DNA from: Mucidula mucida
Taxonomy: Eukaryota > Basidiomycota > Agaricomycetes > Agaricales > Physalacriaceae
Direction: 5' to 3'
Length of the DNA stretch: 53,519 bases
Assembly (NCBI GenBank): GCA_015501055.1
Contig: JADNYV010000242.1
Location: forward strand, 1 to 53,519
The notes below the pieces were generated by a model. That model made no database searches and had not been told where the DNA came from. It saw nothing but the letters and a program-made list of their open reading frames with translations. Below are positions 22,562-34,726 of this stretch, one piece after another. The first letter of the stretch is position 1; each line of letters begins with the position of its first letter. Both the position numbers and the translations under genes were made by a program.

Positions 22562-24066
22562 AGGTCAGGCTAGCCCTTTCCCCCCCCTTCCTTTGCAAAG
22601 CTCAATGTTTTCAGATGAAATGATTTTTAAATGTAATTAGCAAACTTGTGTATGCTTTGATAACAATCAAAGTTGGAGTGCGAGGCCCCTGGGATAGTTT
22701 TATGCCGCCTTTGGTAAACTCACAAGGTAACTTTGTGATGGCAGCGCTGTAACAGCAAAATCCTCTTATATCTGACTATATTAGGTTAGTGTTATGCTTT
22801 GCTTCAGTCTATCATATGAGATTCTGACTCTAACACATGACAGCCAGCTTTCTTTGAGCTGATTTTAACATAGCAACAGGTGCTGTATCCTCCTTTGCAC
22901 AAGAATCATATTGTGTTACATTATGCAGTTGGGCGGCCTACTTACTGTAGACAGTGTTGTCATCATCACCACTATCCATGTACACTTATCATCCAGCTTT
23001 TTGTGCTTGCCTATAGTTATCATTCAATTCCTATCATATCTCACATTGTCCACCCATTTATGATTATTGCCCTTCTCTATCCTCAGCGAGTGTGATACAA
23101 ACTTTAAAAGTCTTTCTGAGGTGTTGCCTCCTACGCCTTTTTGAATTGCACACTGACCGTCATACCTCATAGCACCGCTGCCGCCATCTGCTGACTCACT
23201 CATCCCATCAGCTAATAGATCACCCCTCTACAACTTATTTGTTGCCACCTTTCCCTATTTCCACACATATATTTGTATTGTGCTTATTGCAGAGACTGTC
23301 TGCAGATGTTTGCCCCAACAAACAAGCCGAAGTTCCTCTGATTGCAGAGCAGTGATTGATTTTTTGCCCAACAAGCAAGGTGAATTGCCTTGGGCTCAGA
23401 AGAACAAGTGTGTTTACCCCATACTACAAGATTGAGAAGCTTAATGATAACGCACACTAGCACATTGTTTGGAAAGGGCAGTCTTGTTGGTTTTGTTGAA
23501 GGATTAAAGCCTTTCTTCAGGTGATTAGAATGACAAGGTGCTGTAGCCCAAATCTATTCAAAATAATAATGTCCTGTTGCAAGTCTGGAATGAATACCTT
23601 AATTTCTGGTGCCTGGTTGATTAAGCTTGGAGGATGATGTTATCATGGCAAGTCTATAGTAAGGTGTTAGATTACTATTAATTAACTCACATGTTCTCAG
23701 CATGGGAACCTGCTTAATTATTACGGCAGCACTAAAACACTATGCTTCTTTTATTCTGTCTTTTACTACCATCTTATGTCAGGTTAATGTAATACTTCAT
23801 ATCCTATTATGTTCACTCTTATATTCTGGCAAGCAGAGATTGTCTTTGGTGCATTGCCAGCTGCTTACATGTACTCAAAAGATTTCAACGTGTAAACAGG
23901 CACATTATCATTGATTGTGCAATTACTATTTTGTGTGGCTCTGCACATATTGCTCTCTCTTACAGTTTTATCTTATTGTACAGCTTAGTACACTTACCGG
24001 ACATACACAATTCTCAGTGGAATAATACATATATCTGACACTTCCTGTTGTGCTTAGAGACGGGCT
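22562..24066. other. CpG-poor non-coding sequence
   Basis: AT-rich region without a gene. From about 22874 it resembles the upstream region of the intact IFI6-like gene (ACAGGTGCTGTATCCTCCTT here versus ACAGGCGCCTTGTCCTCCCT near 42212), so it includes the decayed 5' part of the IFI6-like relic. Confidence 0.5.
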
Positions 24067-24324
24067 TTGAAGCTATTAAAGATTCATACTCTTTTTGAAA
24101 TCATATTATTTGTGCTAATGTCTACAGCACTTTTTACGCACACCAAGTATAGTGTCTACGCTGATCTTGGAGCCAGAGGTGGGGTTATCACAGCAGATTT
24201 GTGGTTGGCTGCAAGTCAAGTTATTGTGATGGGGGCTGCTTTACCTTATGTAGCCTATATTGGTGCCATGATTGCAGAAGCAATCACAACTATTTTTATT
24301 CAAGCAGGCTTTGAGGAAGCCTAA
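24067..24324 (+). pseudogene. Degraded IFI6/IFI27-like hydrophobic protein copy
   Basis: The 85-codon frame ends in a block matching the intact gene at 42356-42658: IVMGAALPYVAYIGAMIAEAI here against IVMGAPLPAIGFVGAGAVGEV there. The N-terminal half has no counterpart and the glycine/alanine positions have drifted, so this is a decayed duplicate. Related upstream sequence lies more than 1 kb away, so something was inserted or rearranged between. Differences from the intact copy are largely C-to-T and G-to-A, in line with the CpG depletion of this stretch. Confidence 0.55.
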
Positions 24325-24458
24325 GTACATGTTCTATTCAGAGTATTTCAAGAGGAGGTAACTCCAATGCACTGTATTATACAACCTTTTTTGTGGTTGT
24401 TAAAGTCTTGCTGACAATACTTTCCAAGAATCTATGAGTGTCATGTACTTAGTTGATA

Positions 24459-25198
24459 AGATAGGCAACATCCACAAGTGACCACATTACATGGTCATTG
24501 TGTGACAGCATCTTCCCGCTCGTTTGGCGGGCGGCGGGCGGAATGGCGCGCAAAACGGAAACCGAGGAAACATCCCTTCTGGATGTTTCCTCGGGGTTTA
24601 GGTTGCGGATTGTCAATATTTATGTTCAATAAGAAGTTTTTTGAGAATTTTTTCAGAAAGGTGTAAAACAGCTTTTCTGACCTCGGGAGACGATTTGAGT
24701 TTTTGGTCCGAAAAATTTCGCGCAAGTGTGGCACAATTTGTAAGGCCTCGTGGGCACTTTGTGTACGCCCTAAGCAGCACTCTTGCCTCGTGTTTATGCT
24801 TACATCCTTTCAGCAACATGCCCAAGTCTAAAAAGACCAAAAGAGCAAAGAATCTTGGAGAGTACGCGAAGAGGGTATGCCATTTTTACTGCCATGTATC
24901 CATTACTGACACAGAACAGATCAATAAGAAGCCGGAGACGAGAGAAGCACCTCTCGATGACAGTGATGGCGAGGATTATTCCATGCCAGAAGATGTCCCG
25001 ACTTAGGACTCTGACGAAGAGCTCATTGTTTTAGATGAGGACGATGCACCACTCATAGGCGAGGGTGATTTACTCAAATGGCTCAATACCACAATTCTAT
25101 TGTGCCACACTTGCGAGGCGTTGAGCAAAAATTTTGCACCGTTATCGTCACACAAGTCACAATCACATGATGTGGTCACTTGTGGATGTCGCCTATCT
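24459..25198 (+). mobile_element. Non-autonomous Tc1/mariner-like element
   Basis: 740 bp bounded by inverted repeats (AGATAGGCAACATCCACAAG left, AGATAGGCGACATCCACAAG on the other strand right, both continuing TGACCACAT) and a TA duplication (24457-24458, 25199-25200). The termini are closely related to those of the larger element at 28242-31773. Inside is a remnant of the transposase start: ATG at 24818 opens MPKSKKTKRAKNLGEYAKR, then an intron, then an acidic segment (LDEDDAPLIGEGDLLKWL) like that of the larger element. The catalytic region is absent, so it is an internally deleted derivative. Confidence 0.8.
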
Positions 25199-25295
25199 TA
25201 GGTAGGTAGTTGGGGTGTGAATTTTGGCTTGGCAAAACATAAAGCTGAGAACACCCAAATGCACATATTGACAAGAGTTCTCTCTGCCCTCTATT

Positions 25296-25367
25296 ATGTT
25301 TAGTGCCATGTCGCATCCTTGTTTTGTGTCACTGGCACACAATGTTCCCCAAAATGGCCAGCACTAA
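25296..25367 (+). pseudogene. Paralog 3, 5' fragment before hAT insertion
   Basis: Start-codon region resembling exon 1 of paralog 2 (ATGTTTAGTGCCATGTCGCA here, ATGTCTTGCACCGCGTCGCG there). It is cut at 25367 by a hAT element; the last eight bases (AGCACTAA) form the target duplication. The upstream 25200-25295 also resembles the paralog 2 leader. Confidence 0.55.
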
Positions 25368-27299
25368 TAGAGTCTGCCATGGATTGGGTAAATTGGCGGA
25401 TATCCGCTACCCAATCCAGTACCCAAACCGCGGATCAGATCGTGTTTTGCGATCTGATCTATGTAATCCGGATTGTGCCCCGGATCACAGTTAGGCTGGG
25501 CAACGTACAGATTGCTGGTACAGATATCTGTACAGTAATCCGAGAAGTTCATAGTAAAATCACACCAACTAAATTTATTTCTTTAAACAAAATAAACCTC
25601 ATGAGTATTAAACCCACGGAGTCCTGACTATTATAGTGCCAGAAAGGTAACCATATCACTAGGCCAGAAGATCTTAAAAGACTGAGTATCTCAGTACTCA
25701 GATCTAGTCCGATAAGTATATCAATTTACAAAAAAAAGAATACTAAAAAAAGTACACTAAATCTACAACAAGAAAGCAGCGGAGGTGGTCAATGGTATAA
25801 TTAAAGTACATAGAGGATGGATCTTCAAAGTCTGTGAGGTAGGAGGGATGGACGTCCAATAACAGTATTGTAAGAATTTGTGTAATGAGAGGTGGGGCCA
25901 ACTTTTGCAATGGCAAGGTCTGTTGCGAGAAACTTGTGCAAAAGCCGCTCTGCCGCTGTGGCTGTATCTTGTGAAAGTGATGAAATACGGCGCCAGCTGT
26001 GCATCACCCAATACAAACCACAACACACCTTCCGCTGCACTATGACATTGGGCAAGGCAAAACCATTGTGCCCATTGTTGGTGTCCTCTGGAACCATTCT
26101 GCTCTTGAAGTGAGCAATGACACACAAAACGTGCATTTGCCAATCCCCAAATGATGATGCATCAAATTTGATGTAGGGCACAAAGAAGACACCTTGATGA
26201 GAAGGAGGACACTCTTTTGGCCAAGATTAGTACGGGCCTGCATAACATTGTTGTTTGACCCCAGAAGAAAAGAAGGAAGCCGTGTTAGCGATGACTAAGG
26301 TATTTGGTCTAGTCTGTTTTCTATTTGTTTCTTACTATATTTTGATTCAGCTCGTCAAAATTGGTAAATGCTGCACTTACAAGAAGACCCTCCAAGGCTT
26401 GCCTGGTAACCTCTGCAAGGAGGAGGGTCTCAAAGTGCGCAAGATAATTAAACGAGTTGCGACACAATAGAATACTATGCACAGTGTTGTCAAGTGTACC
26501 CTCAAGCTCCAACCCATGCTTGACTGCCTCATTATGCTTTCCGAGTGCAACCAAGGCGAGGCAAAGACCCACTTAAAGTGGTTCAAGCTGACAGATGCAG
26601 AATGGAGCCTTTTCAAGCATCTGCTGCCAGTCCTTTGCATTCTCAAGCGCGCAATGGTTAAAATATTAGCATCATCTTACCCTACCCTTTATAAAGTCAT
26701 TCCCTACATGAATACTCTTAACCGCAAGCTTGAGAAGATCTACAACACCATCACCCAGCCCGCTATTATTACTCACGGTGTCGCACGCGCACTGGCTGTT
26801 TTGGACAAGTATTACTCAAAGACAGATAACTGAATTATGTGGAAGGTTGCAATGAGTAAGTTCCTTTGTATTTTTATTATTTTATTTAGTGTAGAGCAAC
26901 TGTTTTCACATGGCGGTCTGGTAGTCACGAAGCACCGGCACAATCTGACTTCCAAGTCTATTTGAGAGCGGACAATCCTGCAAAACTGGTTTGGTATTAA
27001 GGGATTGGTGTTGCGGAAGGAGATCATCAAATATCTGAATGAGAAAGCAAAGCATGGGGAAGTATAAGAGGAATCTAAGCCGGAGGAGATTAAGGAGAAG
27101 TGGGAATAACTTGATACAAGTTCAATCCAAGTGCGGTCCAAGTGGCGATCCATGTGTTAATCCGCAGATTGAGTTGTGTACAGATCAGATCCTGAAGGCA
27201 ATCCGGATTGCAATACAGGTACGGTCTTGGCTTTGGGAGCACAGATATCCATGAATCGGGTTACAGATTAATCCAGTTCATAATTCGTGGCAATCTCTA
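25368..27299 (+). mobile_element. Decayed hAT transposon
   Basis: Ends TAGAGTCTGCCATGGATT (left) and, on the other strand, TAGAGATTGCCACGAATT (right), with 8-bp flanking repeats AGCACTAA (25360-25367) and AGCACTAT (27300-27307). Interior frames carry hAT pieces: 26477-26833 (LFKHLLPVLCILKRAM, ending ALAVLDKYYSKTD) and about 26885-27060, the C-terminal dimerisation region (SVEQLFSHGGLVVTKHRHNL, then a stop, then LQNWFGIKGLVL). Multiple stops; not autonomous. Confidence 0.8.
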
Positions 27300-28062
27300 A
27301 GCACTATGAATACCAGTAACAACACAGCTAATAGCACAAGTACCAGTCTTGCGGCTGTACAGTACCCACCCCAGCCCCACACAGTGGACAAATGTGGAGG
27401 GTGGCAATGGACGTGGTTTTGTCAAGATGGCACGCCCAGATAGAAATGAAAAGGTGCCCTTTGGCCAGTGTAGCGCTTATACTAATTTTGGCCCACATGC
27501 TTACTCTGCATGAGGAGCGCTGGTTCATAGCTGTGTTGCTTGTTCAATGCTATTGTACCAACACACAATATGACAAGATGGACTGGAAAGACTATAACAG
27601 TGTTGTCAATTTTTTCCAAGATGTGAGCCTCTGTTTGATTGCGTTAATAACCAACTGATGCACTGTCTAGCTTGTCATTATGATTGTGGTGTAAAAATAC
27701 AATTTTACCCAGAATGAAGTGAAAGAGATGTTTGACAAACTAAAAGTTTAATCTTAAAAAGATCCGCATCCGAAGTATCTCCCATTTCTTGTGTCTTTGT
27801 GACAAAGCTTGTTTTCTCTTGTGCTGCATGCCTTGTTTATGCCATCCTGATTCTCAGTGCTGGCAATGATGGGAAGAATAAAATTGATGGCCTCAAGCTT
27901 ATTCAGACCCTTGATTACCCCGTCGATACCAGGTTCAACAACATGGGGTTAGTGGACACTGAAGTATTGGTTGTAAAAGCATTATAAAGGGACATAGTTG
28001 ATTGGGCAAAGACTATTTGCCTGCTGAATAAAGATGAGAAAATGCTATTGCAGCTTAATGAT
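27300..28062 (+). pseudogene. Paralog 3, middle portion
   Basis: Continuation of the third mitochondrial-type paralog between the two hAT insertions. Near 27390 it keeps GGWQWTWFCQDGTPR, then in-frame stops where paralogs 1 and 2 read SKRKG. The DKMDWKDYNSV motif precedes the conserved intron (GTGAGC near 27622), and the second exon is recognisable to about 28055 (DEKMLLQL). Many CpG sites of the intact copies are TG or CA here. Cut at 28062 by the composite hAT element. Confidence 0.75.
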
Positions 28063-28241
28063 TAAGGCTCCAACATTATATTATATATAACCGTATATAT
28101 ATAGTAGTACTGTATAATTATATGTATATCTATACGGCCTCATCGTCAAAGTGGGTTATATAGTAGTTATAGAGTATAGTATATAGTATACAGTCCAATG
28201 TTGCGCTACTTGGTCGACATGGCACCACCCATTTGCAAATA

Positions 28242-31200
28242 AGGTAGGCGCAGTCCACAAGTGACCACATCATGTGGTCAATGTGTGACAGCGCCTTCGC
28301 AACCATAAGGCTCGGCGACGGCGGGATGGCGGGACAAACTGAAACCGAGAAAGAGGCCAGAATAGTATTTAGATTGATGTTTGGGATACAAATTGTTCAT
28401 AAATGTACTCAACAAAAAGTTTTATGACATTTTTTAAAAAAGTGCTTGAAACAACATTTCAACGTTGCTGGCAGCATCGGGAATTTTCACTAAAAAATTT
28501 TGTGCAAGTGTGGTGCAATAATCGGGAGCCTTGCCGAGGCCACGTGACAGCCTTGTGGAGGCCTCATGGGCACCTGCGCACATACATGTTGCTCTGACGC
28601 GACTGTGCCCCCCATCAGACTCTCATCTCACCATGCCAAGGACCAAGAAGAGAAAAAGAGCAGCAAATTTGGGAGAATATGCACTAAAGGTTGGACATAT
28701 ATTAATTATATTATTCACACTGACATGTGTACAGAGACGGAGATCACCATAAATACATGACCCCCATTCTGAATCCGCTGATGACATTCCGAGTGACTCT
28801 CATGATAAGGATGATGTTAATGTTGATGAGGAGCTTGTTGTCCTTGGTGAAGACGACGTACCGCTGATTGCAGAAGGTGATTTACTGTGTTGGTTGGATA
28901 TTGCAGATCCGTCTGCCCTTCACACAAGTGCTGCTCCTAATCAACGTGGTTCATATCACACGCGTAAGCTTGGAAAAGAGCTGTCAGTACGCCGTTGACA
29001 GGAGCTGAATGCAGATGAGAAGAAGCACAGGGAGCGCGAGACGCGCGAGGAGGCGAGACTGGGACTTAGATCAACGACAATCAATGACTTCTTCAAGAAG
29101 GAGACAAATGCTGTCATTTCACTCAATAGTGACAGTGACGACGACAACAATTATCCTTTGCCCAGTTCAACCCAAACCAGACCAGTTAATCTCCATTCCT
29201 CGATTCAATCTCTTCCTTCCCGCCCGACCAGTTCTCATGTTCCCTCTCCTGAACCGTCACGGGCAGCATCTCGAGCTTCATCCGTTGCTCCATCCGTTCC
29301 CAGCTCCGACTTGGAGCTCTCAACTGAACCTGGCTCAGATGCCATGGTTGTTGACTCCGACAACAATGATCCCATAATGGACGCACTCGATAACACACTG
29401 TTCAATATTGATGATGCCCCATCGGACCTCATGACTCTTGAGGAGCTTGCAGAAGAAGGCCTGGATGCATTGGGCGTTAACCTTGTTGACGAACTTGGTC
29501 TTGATGAAGACAAAGACAAAGATGAAGCGAACTCACCATTATCGCCTTCAATATCCGTGCCACCGGGAACCGCTCAGTCGGCGGGGCCATCAGCACAACC
29601 ATCTTCTTCTATTCCAGCTGCACGTCCGAATCCCAAGGAATGGTTTGTGCATGCTGATGACTTGTTTAATCTTTGAGCACACAAAGTTGGATCTGGCAAG
29701 GCCACACATTTATCAGTTCCAACATCCGCAGAAGTTGATGAGGGGATTGCCAATCTTACTGAGATTCTGCAACCACATCAAAAAACAGGCTGTGGATATA
29801 AGAGTCCGCCGCTGCTGGGTCGTGTTGTTCTGACTCGGCTTGGTCTCATGTTGCAGCTTCTCAAGCTCTTCAAGCGCGCTGGCTTGAAGGGCTGGATTGA
29901 GCAGTTGTTGGAAGTTGCGGATAAAGCCGTGTCAAAGGGCCCAGCACTGGCGCAGAATCTACGGAAGTGGTCAGCAATCTTCTGCAAAGACAAGACAAAG
30001 CTTCCCCTGTCAAAGTGGGGTGCTCACAATGCCTCGATGCTTGACCGTGATGAAGATCTTGCCAACAACATCCATCTTCACCTCCAGTCCCTAGGCAAAT
30101 GGGTCTCCGCAGACGACATTGTTTGCTATGTTGCCAGTCCTCTCTTCCAAGCGCGCCTACAAGTGAAGAAAACAATATCCCAAAGAACCGCACAGACTTG
30201 GATGGTACAGATGTCATACCAATGGCAAGAGAAGAAGCGGGAGCAGTATTTGAATGGACATGAGCGAGAGGATGTTCAAGATTATTGCCAAAATGTTTTC
30301 ATTCCTCAGTGGCAGAGGTTTGAATTATGTGGCCGCTACTGGGATGGGAAGAACATGGATGAAAAGCCTCTTGACGCTGCCACTATTGATCTTGATGCAA
30401 AAGTGCGCGCTGAAAAGTATGGCGATGGACGGATTGTTGTGATTTGGCGCCATGATGAATCAACTTTCTATGCACATGATCGTCAAAAGCGGGGTTGGCG
30501 ACACACAGAGGCAAAACCTGAGATCAATCCAAAGGAGAGGGTGCAAGTGAGATGGTTGGAGATTTTGTCTCACCGGATTATGGATGGCTCCGGTCAAAAG
30601 AGGCACGTGATGATGGGTGAGCAATCTCCGATTATCATCCAAGTCCGCATCTGACACGACCATCAGCACTTTTAAAGATGCCCGTGTCCTTCATCGAGCA
30701 GGAAAAAACCGCGATGGATATTAAACCGTTGAACACATCGTTGCTCAGGCCACCCGGGCTATGGATATTCTTGACCGCGACTATCCTGACGAGCGCCATG
30801 TTCTCGCATATGACAATGCCACGATCCATTCTGCACGAGCGCCGGATGCCCTCAGTGCCATGAAGATGACTTCTGGACCTTCCCACAATTTCAACAAGGT
30901 CAAGCGCGGGCAGACGACAACACAGCACTGTATGCGGGACACGACTCTTCAGGATGGAACTCCGCAGACTCTTTACAATGCGGATGGCAGCTTCAAGGGC
31001 ATGGTTCAGCTCATCTCCAAGCGACGCGCCCATGGACACGCACTTCCCAATCCGAAATTGCTTTCCCTTGAATGTAGCATCACAACGACAGATGAACATG
31101 GCAAGCAGCACAGGCAAGGATTCACATGCCGCAACCTTCCTACTACCACCTGTTGTCAGCGCAAAGTCATGTACTCAGAGCCTAATTTCAAGGCCCAGAA

Positions 31201-31773
31201 GTCATGGCTGGAGGAGCATTGCGAGTCCCGGGGCTACACTGTCATCCTTTTCCCGAAGTACCACCCGGAGCTCAACTGCATTGAGCAGTGCTGGGGCTAC
31301 GCGAAGCGAATATACAGGATGTTTCCGATGTCCTCTAGAGAGGATGTGCTTCATCAGAATATTCTTAAAGCCTTGGATGCTGTTCCTTTGGAGTCTATCA
31401 GACGGTGAGCACTTAAGCCTCTTATTTGCTTCATCTATTAATGGCTAATACAGATTTGCGACACGTTCATCTTGGTTCTTGGACACTTATTCAAAGAAGC
31501 TCACTGCTGCTGAAGCCGCGTGGACGAACAAGAAGTTCCGCGGGCACCGTACTCTCCCGGCTGATTATGCCAAAGATATGCCAGAGCTTCCTAGTTATAC
31601 AGTTGCAACTACTTCTAATTAATTTCACACATTTATACTGCCCTATGAGTGATGGTCTGCTTATAGTACCTCCCCTGCGCCACACTCGAAAAGTGTTTGC
31701 CAGAATTTTTGTGCCGTTACTGTCACTGTGACACACATCATGTGATGTGGTCACTTGTGGACTGCGCCTACCT
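28242..31773 (+). mobile_element. Tc1/mariner-like DDE transposon
   Basis: 3532 bp with 31-bp identical inverted repeats (AGGTAGGCGCAGTCCACAAG, continuing TGACCACATCA) flanked by TA on both sides (28240-28241, 31774-31775). It carries one transposase gene on the plus strand, with stops. TA duplication and DDE arrangement fit the IS630-Tc1-mariner group. Confidence 0.85.
28633..31622 (+). pseudogene. DDE transposase of the Tc1/mariner-like element
   Basis: The N-terminus opens with a basic motif (MPRTKKRKRAANLGEYALK) and an intron, followed by an acidic region (VLGEDDVPLIAEGDLL), a long Ser/Pro/Asp-rich linker (29158-29676) and a helical DNA-binding region (GLKGWIEQLLEVADKAVSKG). The catalytic core has D at 30454 (RHDESTFYAHD), D at 30812 (AYDNATIHSARAPDALS) and E at 31283 (PELNCIEQCWGYAKR). 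A last intron near 31406-31454 leads to an end with WTNKKFRGHR. Breaks include stops at 29675-29677, 30652-30654 and 30722-30724. The core type is abundant in mushroom genomes, usually annotated DDE endonuclease. Confidence 0.8.
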
Positions 31774-31841
31774 TATGTCTATACCCATCACGGCCTATCC
31801 GCACTTGTTCCCGCTTTCTTCCACCATTGTCCGACACCACC

Positions 31842-32484
31842 ATGGCATCCAAGGTAAAGCAATTCATTCAAAAGCTAGTGACGGCAATCCTTATACATGT
31901 AAAAAACCTTCCCAAGTCTCTGCCTCTGGCCACGAAAGCTGGTCCCATTGTGTGCCGGTTTGCCAGCATTGAGAACAACAACTGGGAGTCCTTCAATCGC
32001 GTAATTAACATGCTCTTTGGCGAAAATACATGCGTAGAAGGCCACCTTTCCAATGCGCGTTTCTGTGGCCCACTCGGCATGCAAAAAGTTGCCAATTATC
32101 TGCAGAGGGCGTCGGACAACGGATGGCTCGAGCAATGGGAAGCTGCACTCCCCAAATATTAGCCCATACACGATGAAATCATTTTCCTTGCGTACATGAC
32201 TGTGATTGCGGCATGCTGCACTACTGATAGCACCTCCAGGACCAAAAAAAAGGGGAGGGGAAAGCCTAAACTGAATCTCCAGAAGTCTAGTGACGAGGAG
32301 CCTGCACCTCGCAAGTCTGCCCAGGGCACCAAGAAAAAGAGAGACCCCATGTATAAGCCTCCAAAGCAAACCGTACCTGATGATAATGGCTCAGACATGT
32401 TGCTCCTTGATTCCGACGGCAACAAGATCGTGGCCGAGACTGAGCTTGTGTCACAGCTGGTGAGCTATATGCAGTAGTCCTGAC
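31842..32484 (+). pseudogene. Uncharacterised ORF in the hAT element
   Basis: The frame starts MASKVKQFIQKLV, contains a KNLPKSLPLATKAGPI segment, then NNNWESFNRVINMLFG, and has one in-frame TAG at 32160-32162. It then continues with HDEIIFLAYMTVIAACC and a Lys/Pro-rich linker to about 32478. It lies inside the hAT boundaries and upstream of the BED finger in the same orientation. It may be the N-terminal part of the transposase gene or a second element-encoded protein. I do not know its function. Confidence 0.45.
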
Positions 32485-32489
32485 ACAAT

Positions 32490-33588
32490 CATTGACATCA
32501 TATAGAAGGAAAAGCATGCCGAAGGAAAAGCAAGGAAGGAGCAGTGCGCAAAGGATGCCAAGCAGAAGGCCAAGAAGCAAAAGGCGAGAGCAAAGCCAAA
32601 AAGAGGTGTCAAGCGCAAGCAGTCGGTACACACTAACTATCTGTACAGGTTAGTATCTGACAGCAATTAGGGCGCGGCACTTACATACAACAATGTCGCG
32701 AGTGATATTGATGATGGAGAAGAGTTGAACGGCGACACTGCCCTTCAGAATGTGTTCAAAGAAAAAGCCCGTCATGGTATACGACATAGTCCAGTCAACA
32801 AAAGCATTGCCTGGTTTCACCTCGTCGTCGTAATTGTGGTTGATCACGAGAAGAAGTGGAAGTTTGTCTGTAAATATTGTGGATGGTACGTTCTACAACC
32901 TAATCATTAGCAAAAGTCATCTCATCAAAGCCATGCAGCGTGCACAAAGTAGCTCAAACTGTCCTGATGTCACTTTTGATAATGAGGAGACGCTGCCACC
33001 AATGACAAATATCTTGGGACATCCTCCAAAATGCAAGAAGTGCACTGATGCGGCAGAAAAAGCTGAGAGCAAGCAGCCAGGTCTTGCCGAGGAGCTGAAC
33101 TTGGAAGAGAGCCATAAGATGATGGAAGCGTGGTTGAAAGAGGCCAACCTTGATCCAGATGCTGTAATTACTCAAAGGGGTTTTGTTCGGCTCTTCTCTG
33201 CCTGGATCCTTGACAAGTCACTCCCATGGACAACAAGCAAAGCACCAGCACTCCGTCTCCTTTTTAAATACTTGAAAATCAAGCAGTTACTGCCGAGCGA
33301 CACAACTGTGCGAAACCATCTAACGCACATCTTTGCTGAGCTGCATGGCAAAATTGTTAAGGCATTTGCGGTATGTTACAGCCCTCTTTTCGGACATTCA
33401 CAACTCATGAGACCTGCCAGCACGTCAAGTCGTGTATCTCTTATCAAAGCAATACTTGGACAACACATCAGATGGTTTATACCTTTGCATGCACAATTGG
33501 ATCCTTTGTGGACAATGACTGGAATCTTATCAACTACATTGTTGACTTCCAGGTGCTTGACGACAAAAATCATGTTGGAGTCTATGGG
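32490..33588 (+). pseudogene. hAT transposase, N-terminal half (BED finger)
   Basis: Lys-rich stretch (32500-32630), then a BED-type zinc finger region at about 32663-32909 (SIAWFHLV, HEKKWKFVCKYCGW). Next comes a hAT domain (33090-33370) with LFSAWILDKSLPWTTSKAP, LLPSDTTVRNHL and FAELHGKI. After an intron-like gap the frame reads the first catalytic block region (QMVYTFACTIGSFVDNDWNLI). It is cut at 33593 by the Copia element and resumes at 38908. Confidence 0.75.
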
Positions 33589-33593
33589 GGTAA

Positions 33594-33902
33594 TGTTGAA
33601 GGAGACCCGACCGTGTTGAGAGGTATGACCTGAGTCCCGACAGTGGAGCGGTCATAACCCGTTTTGGTCTATTTCATTTTCGTTCTTTTATCTATCCCGA
33701 TTTGGCCTCAACACACCTCAGTTGCTACCACTCCGCTGTGCACGACTGAGGTGTGTATTACTTATGATACTTACAATTCACGACGCTTACGATACTCTAC
33801 AGTCTAACATCTTCTCTTTACAACAGGTACAGCATGTTGCAATAAACAAGTTGCTACCACTCCGCTGTGCACGACTGAGTCTAACATCTTCTCTTTACAA
33901 CC
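33594..33902 (+). repeat. 5' LTR of Copia element
   Basis: 309 bp, starts TGTTGAAGGAGACCC. Contains a 30-bp segment twice (33721-33750 and 33850-33879, starting GTTGCTACCACTCC). Ends TTTACAACC. Confidence 0.92.
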
Positions 33903-34060
33903 GGTTATGGGCCCCGTAGCCGTCTAATCTACTATCAAGAAGTCACAGCACTCATCAGGAATATCCCTGGGCAACTCAAGAACACCACACCCACATCCAC
34001 CCACACATCACTACCCACCCAACCCACATACACCCCATATCACCCAACCACCTACCCACT

Positions 34061-34726
34061 ATGTCGTCCGGGATCATCTTGACGGCTCAATTATCCACCC
34101 ACCACCAGCTCACGGCCAACAAGGGGAATTATCCCACTTGGAAGGTCCAAGTTGAAGAATACCTTGCCGGCAAAGGTATCAAGTCGTATATCACTGAAAC
34201 AACACAGTCCGATGGGACTACCACCCCTACCATTGCCCGCCCTAGCACCACCCCTACCACTACCCCCACCTCCACCGCCGTCTACTCGCGTAACCCCTCC
34301 CAGGAGGAATGGGACTATCGCGACGGCGTTGCCAAATCTGTCATCGTGACCAATATCATCAACCCAATCGGTCTCGGCGTCAAGAGGGATGGCACCGCTT
34401 TGGAGTGTTGGAAATCCGTTGCCTCCGTGTGCGCCCCGAAGAGCGATGCCGCACTCTCCTTGGCCAAAGAAGAGTTCATGTTGTTGAAATTCACCGGCAC
34501 AACACATGACAAGCTCGACCTCCATTTCAATGAGGCGTTCAACCTCGCCTACAGTGTCCAAATGCTTGGCAAGGACGTCGAGGACAAGAAGCTGAAGAAC
34601 ATCATAATTCGCTCCCTGCCTCCCAAGCCAGAATGGTTGGGACTGGCAGCCACCCTGTACGCTTCCCCAGACTCCAATTCGGCAATCACGTCAATCAAAG
34701 CCACACGATCAATGTCAGAATGCTGA
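34061..34726 (+). pseudogene. Copia gag
   Basis: 221-codon frame: START motif LTANKGNYPTWKVQVEEYLAGKG (capsid start of Copia gag), ECWKSVASV and the SLAKEEFMLLKF helix, typical of retrotransposon gag. The frame shifts near 34720, after which another frame reads a zinc knuckle (CTNPNCKAINKSSHVIENCYW, C-x4-C-x8-H-x4-C, about 34772-34838) and an acidic linker ending in a TAG at 35232. Forms the RNA-packaging shell of the element. Confidence 0.8.

Noticed and set aside
25763..26181. Two overlapping minus-strand frames inside the hAT relic
   Set aside because: Cys/His content is suggestive but matches no hAT region I know; treated as noise in a decayed element.
28081..28200. Possible centromeric or telomeric AT repeat
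   Set aside because: The TATATA/TATACGG runs occur at both inner ends of the hAT element and are its subterminal sequence.
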